In this document: positions 9,447 through 18,372 of the stretch, piece after piece
How positions within the stretch are numbered: position 1 is the stretch's first letter
Layout: every line of letters begins with the position of its first letter
Origin: DASWTL01 sp035575925
GTDB taxonomy: Bacteria > Bacteroidota > Bacteroidia > Sphingobacteriales > Sphingobacteriaceae
Length of the DNA: 64,000 nt
Direction: 5' to 3'
Assembly: GCA_035575925.1 (NCBI GenBank)
Contig: DATLXK010000063.1
Coordinates: 54,225-118,224 of the forward strand
Notes under the pieces: model-generated
Database searches by the model: none
Seen by the model: only the letters and a program-made list of their open reading frames with translations
Told to the model about the DNA's origin: nothing
Made by a program: the position numbers and the translations under genes

Positions 9447-10284
9447 TTGTGATTTGGTTTAACTCGTGGATAATCTTTGCCTCGTCAGTAATCAATGCAT
9501 TAAAAAGAAGTTCAAGATCTACCCTACTGCTCTTTTTTTCAGCATTGCTGGAAATTACATGATGCCCTTTAACGCTGCTTTCAGTATATAATACATCAAC
9601 ATCTTCAATTGCATTTACGGTTGAAAAAAGAAGCTTTTCTGAAATTGCATCAACACTTAAATTCAAAACAATTCGCCTGTTGTTCATCACCACCAAAGCA
9701 TCTATCAAATTATCAAGATCCCTCACCTGGTGAGTGGATATCAGAATACAACGGTGCTCCGTTAATGCCGATGACACTATTTTTCTAAACTGCACCTTGG
9801 ATGGAATATCCAGACCATTGGTGGGTTCATCCATAATGAAGATGTCGGTATTGGTTGCCATACCAAAAGCGATCATCACCTTTTTCTGCTGCCCGAAAGA
9901 CAAATTGTGAATCTTAACGTGTATATCCAGGTCAAATTCTTTCAGATACTCGTGGAACTGACCGTGGTCAAACTTAGGGTAAAATACAGCCGTGTTTCTG
10001 ATAAATTCCTTGATGCTCACCGACGGTAAATAAATTTCCTCGGGTATCAGAAACAGATCTTCGAGAAAACCGGGGGAACGCCTGGAAGCATCTCTGTTAT
10101 TTACTTTACAAACGCCTTTTTGTGGGAAAGCAAGTCCTGCAATATTTTTAATAAGCGTCGACTTTCCGGCACCATTTTTTCCAAGAAGACCATAAATATG
10201 GCCCAATTTAAGCGAAAAGTTAATATTCTCAAACAGAGGGTACTTTTTTGAATATCCAAATGTCAGGTCTTTGATTTCAATCAT
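9430..10284 (-). CDS. ABC transporter ATP-binding protein
   Basis: A 284-residue ATPase subunit. The Walker A motif is GLLGKNGAGKSTLIKN near residues 33-48, the signature is LSFGQQKKVMIAFGM, and the Walker B is DIFIMDEPTNGLD followed by the H-loop ISTHQVRD. It energises the adjacent permease. It is the first gene of the module and has an exact TACATTTG promoter element about 25 bases upstream. The length beyond about 210 residues is a divergent C-terminal tail with no recognised domain. Confidence 0.94.
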   Translation of the reverse strand: MIEIKDLTFGYSKKYPLFENINFSLKLGHIYGLLGKNGAGKSTLIKNIAGLAFPQKGVCKVNNRDASRRSPGFLEDLFLIPEEIYLPSVSIKEFIRNTAVFYPKFDHGQFHEYLKEFDLDIHVKIHNLSFGQQKKVMIAFGMATNTDIFIMDEPTNGLDIPSKVQFRKIVSSALTEHRCILISTHQVRDLDNLIDALVVMNNRRIVLNLSVDAISEKLLFSTVNAIEDVDVLYTESSVKGHHVISSNAEKKSSRVDLELLFNALITDEAKIIHELNQITNEQYI

Positions 10285-10339
10285 AGTGTTCTATATAACT
10301 AGTACACTACAAATGTATGCGTTTTAATTATAATGCAAA
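10284..10339 (-). promoter_or_regulatory. Promoter and probable GntR operator of the ABC module
   Basis: On the minus strand TTTG (10339-10336) and TACATTTG (10317-10310) match the Bacteroidota -33 and -7 elements, with 18 bases between them. Directly downstream lies an inverted repeat with arms TAGTGTACTAG (10309-10299) and CTATATAGAACACTA partly overlapping it. The minimal arms 10284-10294 and 10299-10309 agree at 9 of 11 positions and end at the ATG. The expected transcription start falls inside the repeat, the geometry expected for repression by the GntR-type protein encoded in the operon. Confidence 0.65.
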
Positions 10340-10361
10340 TTAATTTTAGAATTAGTTGAAA

Positions 10362-10397
10362 ATAAAAAAGCAGTGCCGGAAACCCTGCACTGCTTTT
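10362..10397 (-). terminator. Intrinsic terminator after rplY
   Basis: An 11-bp perfect stem (GCAGTGC core plus AAAA/TTTT) with a 10-base loop, followed on the minus strand by a T-run. It lies 20 bases past the rplY stop and separates prs/rplY transcription from the ABC module. Confidence 0.85.
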
Positions 10398-10416
10398 AAA
10401 TCCGGTAAAGAAACTT

Positions 10417-11001
10417 TTACTTTTTAGCTGCTGCAGCGTCTTGTTCCGCTTGTTTTAGGGCGCGAGATGAAGTTACAGATACAATAGTATCATCTGGATT
10501 ATTGGTAATAACTGTATTCGGATAATTAACTTCACCAACACGTACAGATTTACCCACTTCCAAAGGCTCAATGCTTACTTCAATGTACTGGGGCAAATCC
10601 TTCGGAAATGCTTTAACCCGCAGTTTACGTAACTTCTGGATAAGCTTACCACCCATTTTAACACCTGGTGAAGTGCCGGTTAATTTAACAGGGATTTCCA
10701 TAGTGATCAGCTTTTTATTATCAAGCAATAAAAAGTCAATGTGAATGATCTGTTCAGTTAATGGATGGAACTGGATGTCCTGTAGAATAGCCTGAGACTT
10801 TGTTCCTTCAACATCAAGATCAACGAAATGAACGTCTGGTGTATAAACCAAACCTTTCAGATCAGCTGCGGACACTGCAAAGTGGGTTTGTTCTTTCCCA
10901 CCATAAAGAACTGCGGGCACTTTGCCTTCATAACGCAATTCCTTAGCATCTCTTTTCCCTACGTTCTCTCTTCGAGAACCGCTAATAGCAATTGATTTCA
11001 T
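10417..11001 (-). CDS. rplY: 50S ribosomal protein L25 (CTC/TL5 family)
   Basis: A 194-residue protein in the long TL5/CTC form. The N-terminal L25 domain (SGSRRENVGKRDAKELR; VPAVLYGG) binds 5S rRNA, and a C-terminal beta domain (GVKMGGKLIQKLRKLRV; PQYIEVSIEPLEVGKSVRV) follows. A short Ala/Lys-rich tail ends the protein. It lies 85 bases downstream of prs on the same strand, the common prs-rplY arrangement. Confidence 0.96.
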   Translation of the reverse strand: MKSIAISGSRRENVGKRDAKELRYEGKVPAVLYGGKEQTHFAVSAADLKGLVYTPDVHFVDLDVEGTKSQAILQDIQFHPLTEQIIHIDFLLLDNKKLITMEIPVKLTGTSPGVKMGGKLIQKLRKLRVKAFPKDLPQYIEVSIEPLEVGKSVRVGEVNYPNTVITNNPDDTIVSVTSSRALKQAEQDAAAAKK

Positions 11002-11086
11002 AATTATATATTTATTTAAAAATTAAAAAGGATTTTGGCCCTTCCACTAGTACTTACAACTTATAACCTACAACTTACCCTTAAAG

Positions 11087-12031
11087 CTAATCTACTCTAA
11101 ACAGATCGCTGATTGATCCGTGTTCATTCACATTTGCAATAGCCCTTCCAAACAAATCAGCAGTAGATAATACTTTTATTTTACTGCTCTCGTGTTTTAA
11201 TGGAATAGTATCAGTAACTATAAGTTCAGCTAAAACTGATTTTTCTATAGTTTCATATGCTTTGCCTGATAAAACCGCATGGGTACAAACAGCCCTGACA
11301 CTGCTGGCACCGTTATCCATAATTAATTGCGCCGCTTTTGCCAGTGTGCCAGCTGTATCGCAAATATCATCCATTAAAACAATGTCCTGATCGGTAACAT
11401 CACCAATAATGGACATGGATTCAATTTCATTGGCACGTTTACGTCTTTTATCACAAATTACTACTTCGGCATTGAAATATTTTGCAAATGTCCGCGCCCG
11501 GTATGAACCGCCCATATCCGGAGATGCCACGGTTAAATTTGGCAAATTCAGTGATTTAATATAAGGCACAAAAATAACGGCACCATCTAAATGATCAACA
11601 GGGATATCAAAAAAACCTTGGATCTGAGCTGCATGAAGATCCATGGTCATGATACGATGGGCGCCTGCTGCCATAATTAAATTTGCAACCAATTTAGCGC
11701 CAATTGCAACCCGTGGCTTATCTTTCCTGTCTTGCCTGGCCATACCAAAATATGGAACTACAACTGTAATATAATGCGACGATGCCCTTTTAGCAGCGTC
11801 GGTCATTAATAGCAGCTCCATTAAGTTATCATAAGGCTGACTGGTAGACTGGATAAGAAAAACATCGCATCCCCGTACCGTTTCATTAAACGAGGGCTGA
11901 ATTTCTCCATCACTGAAACAGGCCAAATCTATATCCCCTAATTCTTTGCCATATGCTTTAGCAATCCTGTCTGCGAGAACGGTAGTCCCTGAGCCGGCAA
12001 ATAATTTAACAGGATTAAACTGAAGAGGCAT
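11087..12031 (-). CDS. prs: Ribose-phosphate pyrophosphokinase (PRPP synthetase)
   Basis: This 314-residue cytosolic enzyme makes 5-phosphoribosyl 1-diphosphate from ribose 5-phosphate and ATP, feeding purine, pyrimidine, His and Trp synthesis. The N-terminal ATP-site motif is FNETVRGCDVFLIQS, the flexible loop region is YFGMARQDRKDKPR, and MTMDLHAAQIQGFFDIPVDH includes the conserved histidine. VLMDDICDTAGTLAKAA is the PRPP-binding loop. The length is normal. It is transcribed with rplY, downstream of a tRNA-Gln terminator. Confidence 0.97.
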   Translation of the reverse strand: MPLQFNPVKLFAGSGTTVLADRIAKAYGKELGDIDLACFSDGEIQPSFNETVRGCDVFLIQSTSQPYDNLMELLLMTDAAKRASSHYITVVVPYFGMARQDRKDKPRVAIGAKLVANLIMAAGAHRIMTMDLHAAQIQGFFDIPVDHLDGAVIFVPYIKSLNLPNLTVASPDMGGSYRARTFAKYFNAEVVICDKRRKRANEIESMSIIGDVTDQDIVLMDDICDTAGTLAKAAQLIMDNGASSVRAVCTHAVLSGKAYETIEKSVLAELIVTDTIPLKHESSKIKVLSTADLFGRAIANVNEHGSISDLFRVD

Positions 12032-12050
12032 ATTATGATCTTTGAAAAGG

Positions 12051-12087
12051 CAAAAAAATTCGGATTGCGGTTTTCACAATCCGAATT
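12051..12087 (-). terminator. Intrinsic terminator of tRNA-Gln
   Basis: An 11-bp perfect stem (AATTCGGATTG with CAATCCGAATT) and a 9-base loop, followed on the minus strand by seven T. It sits between the tRNA-Gln 3' end and the prs start. Confidence 0.85.
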
Positions 12088-12100
12088 ATTATTCTTTTAG

Positions 12101-12171
12101 TTGCCCGACCAGGATTCGAACCTGGACGATCTGAACCAAAATCAGATGTACTACCTTTATACTATCGGGCA
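12101..12171 (-). tRNA. tRNA-Gln (anticodon UUG)
   Basis: A 71-nt cloverleaf can be folded on the minus strand. The acceptor is TGCCCGA paired with TCGGGCA with discriminator A. The anticodon stem TCTGA/TCAGA holds the loop TTTTGGT (anticodon TTG), and the T-arm is CCAGG-TTCGAAT-CCTGG. CCA is not encoded. Confidence 0.95.
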
Positions 12172-12207
12172 ATTACCTGTTAAAAGGATGAACTTTTAAA
12201 CGGAATG

Positions 12208-12238
12208 CAAATATAGAGGGATAAAGTGTATCCTGCAA
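12208..12238 (-). promoter_or_regulatory. Probable promoter of tRNA-Gln
   Basis: TATATTTG on the minus strand (12215-12208) is an exact TAnnTTTG match about 37 bases before the tRNA, with a TTG trinucleotide (12238-12236) 20 bases further upstream. Confidence 0.5.
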
Positions 12239-12356
12239 CACAAATTAATTATTTCAGCTATCAGAACCCTGCGAATTACAGCCAAACATGATTATGCTTT
12301 CAGTAATTTAAATTCAATTCATTAATTTCGGCACCGTAATTATTCAAACCCTGAAT

Positions 12357-15300
12357 ATGAGTTATTCAAAGATAAATAACATTGCCGGCTGGTTAACATT
12401 TCTAATAGCTGCTATTGTATATACTTTAACTATTGAACATACAGCAAGCTGGTGGGATTGTGGTGAATTTATTTCTGCTGCATATAAACTTCAGGTTGTA
12501 CACCAACCTGGTGCGCCGCTGTTTTTAATGGTAGGCCGCATGTTCTCATTACTTGCCAGCGACCCTACAAAAGTTGCATATTGGATTAATATGAGCTCTG
12601 CATTAGCCAGTGCAGCAACCATATTATTCCTGTTCTGGACTATTACTGCTTTAGTAAAAAGAGTTATTTCCAGGCCCGGTGAAGAATTAACCACCTCAAA
12701 CCTGATTACCATTATTGGCTCGGCCCTGGTAGGCGCATTAGCATATACCTTTTCTGATTCCTTTTGGTTCTCTGCCGCAGAGGCTGAAGTTTACGCCATG
12801 TCATCCATGGCAACAGCAGTAGTATTCTGGGCTATTCTCAAGTGGGATGCACATGCTGATGAACCTTATGCAGACCGATGGTTAATATTTATAGCCTATG
12901 TAATGGGTTTGTCTATAGGGGTACATTTGTTAAACTTATTAGCCATACCGGCTATGGCTTTAGTTTATTACTTCAGACGAACTCCGGCTGCTACATCAAA
13001 AGGTACTCTAAAAGCTCTTCTGGCAGGAATTTTTATTCTTGGCTTTATACAGTATGGCATTATTCAATACCTGGTAAGGTTTGCAGCAATGTCTGATCTT
13101 TTGTTTGTTAACACCCTGGGTATGGGATTTGGTACCGGAGTTACCGTTTTTTGCATTCTGCTTATAGTTTGCATCGTTGCAGGTATTCGTTTTACACTTA
13201 CCGGTGATAAAACCAGCTCTTTGATCTCGGCCGCAGCTTTTATTTTAATGTTCACATTCGGAGGGGGTATTTTAGGCCTTTTAGTTGGAGCAGGGATCAT
13301 TGCAATATTAGAATATGGTTTAAAAATTCGGAATAAAAGAGCAACGCTTAACCTGGTATTACTTAGTACGGTTTTCGTAATACTCGGATATAGTTCTTTT
13401 GCAATGATCGTTATCAGGGCAAAGGCGGATACCACCTTAAATAATAATGATCCTGATAACGTTTTTGCTTTTTTAAGCTATTTGAACAGAGAACAGTATG
13501 GTGACAGGCCATTGGCATATGGCCAATATTTTGATGCTAAAGCCATTGATATAAAACAAGGCGATGATACTTATCGCAAAGGAAAAGATAAGTATGAGGT
13601 TACAGGAAAAAAGCAGGAACGGGTTTATGAACGGAACACGATATTTCCGCGTATGTACAGCGATGATGGCGGACACCCGGCATTTTATCGCGAATGGATG
13701 AGACTTGGGGAGACGGAATCGCCTACATTTATTGATAATCTGGGCTTCTTTTTCTCCTATCAAACCGGACAGATGTATGCCCGCTACTTTCTTTGGAACT
13801 TTGCCGGAAGGCAGAATGATGAGCAGGGTCATGGTAATTACACCAATGGAAACTGGATAAGCGGCATTAAAGTCCTGGATGCGTTAAGGCTGGGCAATCA
13901 GGACGAGTTGCCACAAAGCATTGTAGAGAACGGGGCTTACAACCGTTTCTATTTTCTGCCGCTTATTTTAGGCTTAATTGGTGCTTTCTGGCATTTTAAA
14001 CGTCGCCAAAAAGATGCAGGAATAGTAGGACTGCTGTTCTTCTTCACCGGAATGGCAATTGTAATTTATCTTAACCAAACTCCTTTGCAGCCCAGAGAGC
14101 GTGATTATGCCTTTACCGGGTCTTTCTATGCTTTTGCAATATGGATAGGATTAGGAGTAGCTGCAATCGCTGATTATTTAAACAGGAAGCTTAAACCTTC
14201 AACGGCTGCAGGTATAGCTACGGGTATCGGACTGTTAATTGCGCCGTTTTTAATGGCAAAAGAGGGATGGAATGACCATGACCGGTCTGATCGTTTTATG
14301 ACGCGGGATATGGCAACAGATTATCTGGAATCATGCGCACCAAATGCCATTTTATTTACTTACGGAGATAACGACACGTATCCCTTATGGTATGTACAGG
14401 AAGTTGAAAAGGTGAGACCGGATATCCGGATTGTTAACCTGAGCTTACTGGGTACAGACTGGTACATCCGGCAAATGAAACAGAAGGTAAATCAATCAGA
14501 CCCTTTACCTCTGACTATGGGCAATGAGAAATTTGTTCAGGGAGTGAGGGACGTGCTTTATTACCAGGATTACCAGATTAAAGGATCAGTAGAGTTAAAG
14601 AATCTGTTTGAATTATTAACATCAGACAATGATGCTGATAAGGCTACCTATCAGGATGGCTCCAGGGAGAATTTTCTTCCTACAAAAAAATTGAAGCTAA
14701 CCATAGATCCTCAGCAAATAATGGCCACTAAAACGGTTTCAGAGAAACAAAAGGGCAATATTACACCGGTTATGGAATGGACATACAACCAGAACTATGT
14801 TACAAAAGCTGAACTCGCTTTGTTCGATATTCTGGCGAATAATAACTGGAAGCGCCCGATATACTTTGCAATAACAGTTCCTTCTGATAATTACATTGGT
14901 TTGGATAGTTATTTATATAACGAAGGTTTAGCATATCGGTTGCTGCCACTGCAGCCACCGGTACAGCAAGATTCTACACAACGCCCCGAGCTGGCTAATA
15001 CCGATGCGATGTATGATCATATGGTTAATAAGTTTAAGTGGGGAAATATGAAAAATGCCCGCTATCTGGATCCGGAGTCGACACGGATGGTCGCAGTTCT
15101 TCTAAATAACTATAATGTTCTTGCTGAAAGCTTGTTTCGTGAAGGACGAACAGAAGAGGCCAGGAAAGCATTGAATAAATGTCTGGAACAAATGCCTGAC
15201 AAGAACTTCTCGGTGAACTTTACCATAAGAAAATATTATATGGCCAGCCTCTTTTACAGACTAAAGGAAGTGGATAAGGCAAATAAAATGGTTAGTCATA

Positions 15301-15497
15301 CCGTTGATTACCTTGCAGATGAATTAAACTATCTTATTACTTTGTCTAAATCAAAAGGTATTAATTCGGAAGACATAAGGATGGGGATGTCTATTTTAAA
15401 TGAGTTTTTGAGGGTTACCGAAGAAAACAAGCAACCTAAACTTAATCAAAAGGTGAAAGGGGTTTTACAGGGCCTTGAATCTAAATTTAGCGAATAA
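12357..15497 (+). CDS. DUF2723 multi-pass membrane protein (putative glycosyltransferase)
   Basis: At 1046 residues this is a polytopic inner-membrane protein of the DUF2723 family, a GT-C-like group widespread in Bacteroidota. The hallmark WWDCGEFISAAYKLQVVHQP lies near residues 32-51 and carries the conserved acidic residues between the first two membrane segments. About ten hydrophobic segments occupy residues 8-355, and a second membrane block is at about 540-640 (QTPLQPRERDYAF between them). The last ~400 residues are soluble, with TPR-like helices near 910-1000. Family members are proposed to transfer sugars from lipid carriers to proteins. It is a single gene transcribed away from tRNA-Gln. 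Confidence 0.87.
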   Translation: MSYSKINNIAGWLTFLIAAIVYTLTIEHTASWWDCGEFISAAYKLQVVHQPGAPLFLMVGRMFSLLASDPTKVAYWINMSSALASAATILFLFWTITALVKRVISRPGEELTTSNLITIIGSALVGALAYTFSDSFWFSAAEAEVYAMSSMATAVVFWAILKWDAHADEPYADRWLIFIAYVMGLSIGVHLLNLLAIPAMALVYYFRRTPAATSKGTLKALLAGIFILGFIQYGIIQYLVRFAAMSDLLFVNTLGMGFGTGVTVFCILLIVCIVAGIRFTLTGDKTSSLISAAAFILMFTFGGGILGLLVGAGIIAILEYGLKIRNKRATLNLVLLSTVFVILGYSSFAMIVIRAKADTTLNNNDPDNVFAFLSYLNREQYGDRPLAYGQYFDAKAIDIKQGDDTYRKGKDKYEVTGKKQERVYERNTIFPRMYSDDGGHPAFYREWMRLGETESPTFIDNLGFFFSYQTGQMYARYFLWNFAGRQNDEQGHGNYTNGNWISGIKVLDALRLGNQDELPQSIVENGAYNRFYFLPLILGLIGAFWHFKRRQKDAGIVGLLFFFTGMAIVIYLNQTPLQPRERDYAFTGSFYAFAIWIGLGVAAIADYLNRKLKPSTAAGIATGIGLLIAPFLMAKEGWNDHDRSDRFMTRDMATDYLESCAPNAILFTYGDNDTYPLWYVQEVEKVRPDIRIVNLSLLGTDWYIRQMKQKVNQSDPLPLTMGNEKFVQGVRDVLYYQDYQIKGSVELKNLFELLTSDNDADKATYQDGSRENFLPTKKLKLTIDPQQIMATKTVSEKQKGNITPVMEWTYNQNYVTKAELALFDILANNNWKRPIYFAITVPSDNYIGLDSYLYNEGLAYRLLPLQPPVQQDSTQRPELANTDAMYDHMVNKFKWGNMKNARYLDPESTRMVAVLLNNYNVLAESLFREGRTEEARKALNKCLEQMPDKNFSVNFTIRKYYMASLFYRLKEVDKANKMVSHTVDYLADELNYLITLSKSKGINSEDIRMGMSILNEFLRVTEENKQPKLNQKVKGVLQGLESKFSE

Positions 15498-15546
15498 CGG
15501 AAACTTTCAAACCTATTGAATAACTTAGTATGAAGTAGTTGCGGAT

Positions 15547-16506
15547 TTACTCGGTAACTACGCCCATGGAAGTAAACTTCTCAATGCGCTCGTTTACCAG
15601 TTCGTCAGTGTCTTTTTTATTAAGGATTTCAAGTTCACTGATTATCCGGTCTTTTAATGTTGCAGCCATTATTTCAGGATTGAAATGCGCTCCGCCAAGT
15701 GGTTCAGGAATTATTCCATCAATTAGTTTATTTTGCAGCATGTTTTCTGCTGTAAGCTTTAATGATTCAGCAGCCCGTTCTTTATAATCCCAGGTACGCC
15801 ATAGAATAGCTGAGCAGTTTTCCGGCGATATTACAGAATACCAGGAATGTTCGAACATCAATACCCTATCGCCAATACCTATGCCTAAAGCTCCGCCTGA
15901 AGCACCCTCACCTATTACAACACAGATAATAGGCACTTTTAAAACTGACATTTCCAGCAGATTTCTTGCAATAGCTTCTCCCTGACCGCGTTCTTCTGCC
16001 TCTAATCCCGGAAATGCTCCCGGCGTATCAATTAAAGTTATTACAGGTTTATTAAACTTTTCGGCAAGCTTCATCAGGCGCAAGGCCTTACGATAACCCT
16101 CGGGATTGGCCATGCCAAAATTACGAAATTGCCGCATTTTGGTATTAGCGCCTTTTTGATGACCTATCACCATAACCGTCTGACCATTGATGGATGCAAA
16201 TCCACCAACAATAGCTTTATCATCTTTAACGGTCCTGTCGCCGTGCATCTCTATAAAATCGTCGCAAATCAGCTCAATGTACTGTAACGTATATGGCCTT
16301 TCGGGATGACGGGAAATTTGAACTTTTTGCCATCCGTTTAAATTAGAATAAATATTGTTTTTAGCTTCTTCCAGTTTTATCTCTAACTCTGCTAATGTTG
16401 ATATCATATCAACTTTTGTTTTCTCAGCAACTTGCTTAACCTTTTCAATCTGTTGCTGTAAATCGGCAATCGGTTTTTCGAAATCAAATGAAGTTTCCAT
16501 AGGCAA
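15547..16506 (-). CDS. accA: Acetyl-CoA carboxylase carboxyltransferase subunit alpha
   Basis: A 319-residue subunit that, with AccD, transfers CO2 from carboxybiotin to acetyl-CoA, giving malonyl-CoA for fatty-acid synthesis. The N-terminal coiled coil (FEKPIADLQQQIEKVKQVAE) is typical of AccA. The crotonase-like core has FNKPVITLIDTPGAFPGLEA, VIGEGASGGALGIGIGD and WYSVISPENCSAILW. Length and order are normal. It converges on the DUF2723 gene with 49 bases between the stops. Confidence 0.97.
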   Translation of the reverse strand: MPMETSFDFEKPIADLQQQIEKVKQVAEKTKVDMISTLAELEIKLEEAKNNIYSNLNGWQKVQISRHPERPYTLQYIELICDDFIEMHGDRTVKDDKAIVGGFASINGQTVMVIGHQKGANTKMRQFRNFGMANPEGYRKALRLMKLAEKFNKPVITLIDTPGAFPGLEAEERGQGEAIARNLLEMSVLKVPIICVVIGEGASGGALGIGIGDRVLMFEHSWYSVISPENCSAILWRTWDYKERAAESLKLTAENMLQNKLIDGIIPEPLGGAHFNPEIMAATLKDRIISELEILNKKDTDELVNERIEKFTSMGVVTE

Positions 16507-16606
16507 AAAATTGGAGGGCTAAATTAAACATTTAACTGTTTAATGTATGTTGAAATTAATGAGATTGAAATCTCTGCCAACCAGCTGGAAGTATTATTAA
16601 GAACCA

Positions 16607-17305
16607 TTACTCAGTATAGGTATTAGTATGGGTTACTATAGTTCTGATTCGTTCATCCAATTGATTTACTGAAAGTTCAAGCAACTGCATATATTCCATG
16701 TTTTCTGTTCCAAATTCTTTAATTAAGGCCATTACACCTAAAATAGAGGCTACCGGCTGCCTGATTTCATGTGACTCAATGCGGGCTATCTCACTTAAAA
16801 TGGCATTTTGATTCTTTAACTGTTTTAAACTTCTGTCAAGCTCCATTATATGACTAACCTGATTTGCTAATGCCGATAAACATTCCAGCTGTTGCTCATC
16901 GAGCTTCTTGGGCTCAAAATCATAAACACACAGTGTTCCTACATTAAACCCATCGTATGATTTGAGGTTGGCACTGGCATAAAAACGTATATGCGGATCA
17001 TTAGTTACAACAGGTGCATCTGCAAACCGGATATCGAGGGTTGCATCACGAACTTCCATTATTTCATCAATTTCAATAGCATGAGTGCAAAACGATGTGC
17101 TTCGGGGCATTTCTTCTACTTCAATACCCACTCCGGCTTTTACTAACTGAACATCAGTATCCATCAACGTAATTAATGCAATTGGAGTTTTACAGATTAC
17201 TGAAGCCAGCATGGTAATTTCTTTGAGATCTTTCTCCCTATCCTGATTAAACTCAAGATAGCGTTGTACCGCCTTTACTCTTTCCAGTTCTGTGTTGATC
17301 TTCAT
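16607..17305 (-). CDS. GAF-domain protein with a lone HisKA-like helix pair
   Basis: A 232-residue cytosolic protein. Residues ~20-150 form a GAF domain (ITMLASVICKTPIALITLMD; SFCTHAI; GTLCVYDFEPKKLDEQQ). A coiled linker leads to ARIESHEIRQPVASILGVMA near residues 172-191, which resembles the phosphoacceptor box of histidine kinases with His at the ESHE position. The stop follows about 40 residues later, so there is no HATPase domain. It may be phosphorylated by or dimerise with another kinase, or be a shortened kinase that lost activity. No response regulator is adjacent. Confidence 0.8.
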   Translation of the reverse strand: MKINTELERVKAVQRYLEFNQDREKDLKEITMLASVICKTPIALITLMDTDVQLVKAGVGIEVEEMPRSTSFCTHAIEIDEIMEVRDATLDIRFADAPVVTNDPHIRFYASANLKSYDGFNVGTLCVYDFEPKKLDEQQLECLSALANQVSHIMELDRSLKQLKNQNAILSEIARIESHEIRQPVASILGVMALIKEFGTENMEYMQLLELSVNQLDERIRTIVTHTNTYTE

Positions 17306-17410
17306 AAGGAAGTTCTTATTTTAATGAAATTACAGAAATATTTTAATTTATATACGGTTCACTGGCACTAAAAGATTGTAGACATTACAGATGCCAATTG
17401 TTTTTTAATA

Positions 17411-17438
17411 AAAAAAGCCACTTAGAATACAAGTGGCT
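17411..17438 (-). terminator. Intrinsic terminator of the DUF2911 gene
   Basis: Stem AGCCACTT/AAGTGGCT with a 7-base loop, followed on the minus strand by a T-run. It starts 24 bases past the DUF2911 stop. Confidence 0.8.
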
Positions 17439-17461
17439 CACAAAATCAAAAACTATTACTG

Positions 17462-17962
17462 TTATATTACTTTAAAATCAACTTGTGAATTTCCCCAAAT
17501 TAATGAAACGCGTCCATTTTTAGCAATAGCAAAGGTCATTCTTTCAGTAAACGAAGCTGATTTAATCGGTTTTACAACAATTCGTAATACATCCTCTGAT
17601 TTTTCATAAACAGTACCAGATTGTTTCCAGGACTTATTAAAAATAAGAATCCACTCCTTTTCGCCCGGGACACTGTAGAAGCCATATTTACCCGCAGGTA
17701 ATATTTTTCCATTTACCTTAACACTTTTATTAACTTCAAAAACTGTGGCCTCATTGGCGCCGGTTCGCCATACTTTCCCGTAAGGAGCAATTTCCTTTCC
17801 TATGGTTCTTCCCTTAATTCCGGGCTGGCTATAATCTATACTGATCGTTACACCATTATTAGTTATTTCAGAAACTTTAGCAGGAGGGCTTGGCCTTTGG
17901 GCACAGGCAGCGAAACCAGTAAACAAACTGATCATTGCAGCAAAAAATATGGTTCTTTTCAT
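17462..17962 (-). CDS. DUF2911 lipoprotein
   Basis: This 166-residue protein has a lipoprotein signal (hydrophobic residues 5-18, FAAC with Cys20 as the probable lipidated residue). The mature part is one DUF2911 domain: SIDYSQPGIKGR, YGKVWRTGANEAT, LPAGKYGFYSVPG and EWILIFNKSW are all characteristic. The function of the family is unknown; it is exported and common in Bacteroidota. It is a single gene with its own terminator. Confidence 0.9.
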   Translation of the reverse strand: MKRTIFFAAMISLFTGFAACAQRPSPPAKVSEITNNGVTISIDYSQPGIKGRTIGKEIAPYGKVWRTGANEATVFEVNKSVKVNGKILPAGKYGFYSVPGEKEWILIFNKSWKQSGTVYEKSEDVLRIVVKPIKSASFTERMTFAIAKNGRVSLIWGNSQVDFKVI

Positions 17963-18013
17963 AATATAGTTTTTATGTTACCGAATATAAGATGCTCAGA
18001 TTACAATCCCAAG

Positions 18014-18169
18014 TTATACCCACTTTATAATTATAATGAGTACTAAGAGTAAAACCAATGCCATCAAAAGCTTATAGACCCAATTATCTTTATTATAAAG
18101 ATTTTTTCGGAGTTGTGTATATCCATAAACGAAAACGAGTATGCATAATATTATGCGGACAATATTCAT
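18014..18169 (-). CDS. Small two-helix membrane peptide (51 aa)
   Basis: A short minus-strand frame from ATG 18169 to TAA 18014. It encodes MNIVRIILCILVFVYGYTQL near the start, then a charged turn (RKNLYNKDNW), and a second strongly hydrophobic stretch (LLMALVLLLVLIIIIKWV) at the end. This reads as an in-plane hairpin of two membrane helices with a lysine/asparagine loop. It sits upstream of and on the same strand as the DUF2911 gene, 51 bases before it. No family was recognised. The composition and helix-loop-helix layout argue for a real gene. Confidence 0.6.
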   Translation of the reverse strand: MNIVRIILCILVFVYGYTQLRKNLYNKDNWVYKLLMALVLLLVLIIIIKWV

Positions 18170-18372
18170 AATAGAGGAATGAGATTAAACGTGCACATCG
18201 AATTTTTTACGTGCGTTAAAAATAGCAAATAGACAATCAAACTTTCCTGTTGCTTCAAACATACTTTATGCAATCTCCCTCATACATTTCCTCAAATTGC
18301 ACAATATTACAAGACATGTGCCTGAAATTTACTAACTTTAAATGACCAAGCAGTGAACCGGGGGATTATAAC
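18170..18372. other. Intergenic region before the HTCS gene
   Basis: About 200 bases between the divergent small peptide and the HTCS start. Both promoters are expected here, but no exact -7/-33 pair was found. The element TAACTTTA (18333-18340) is one mismatch from TAnnTTTG for the plus strand. Confidence 0.4.

Noticed and set aside
13064..13832. Minus-strand frames of 123 and 119 codons
   Set aside because: Antisense to the DUF2723 gene, with low-complexity Ile/Lys/Pro-rich composition typical of shadow frames.
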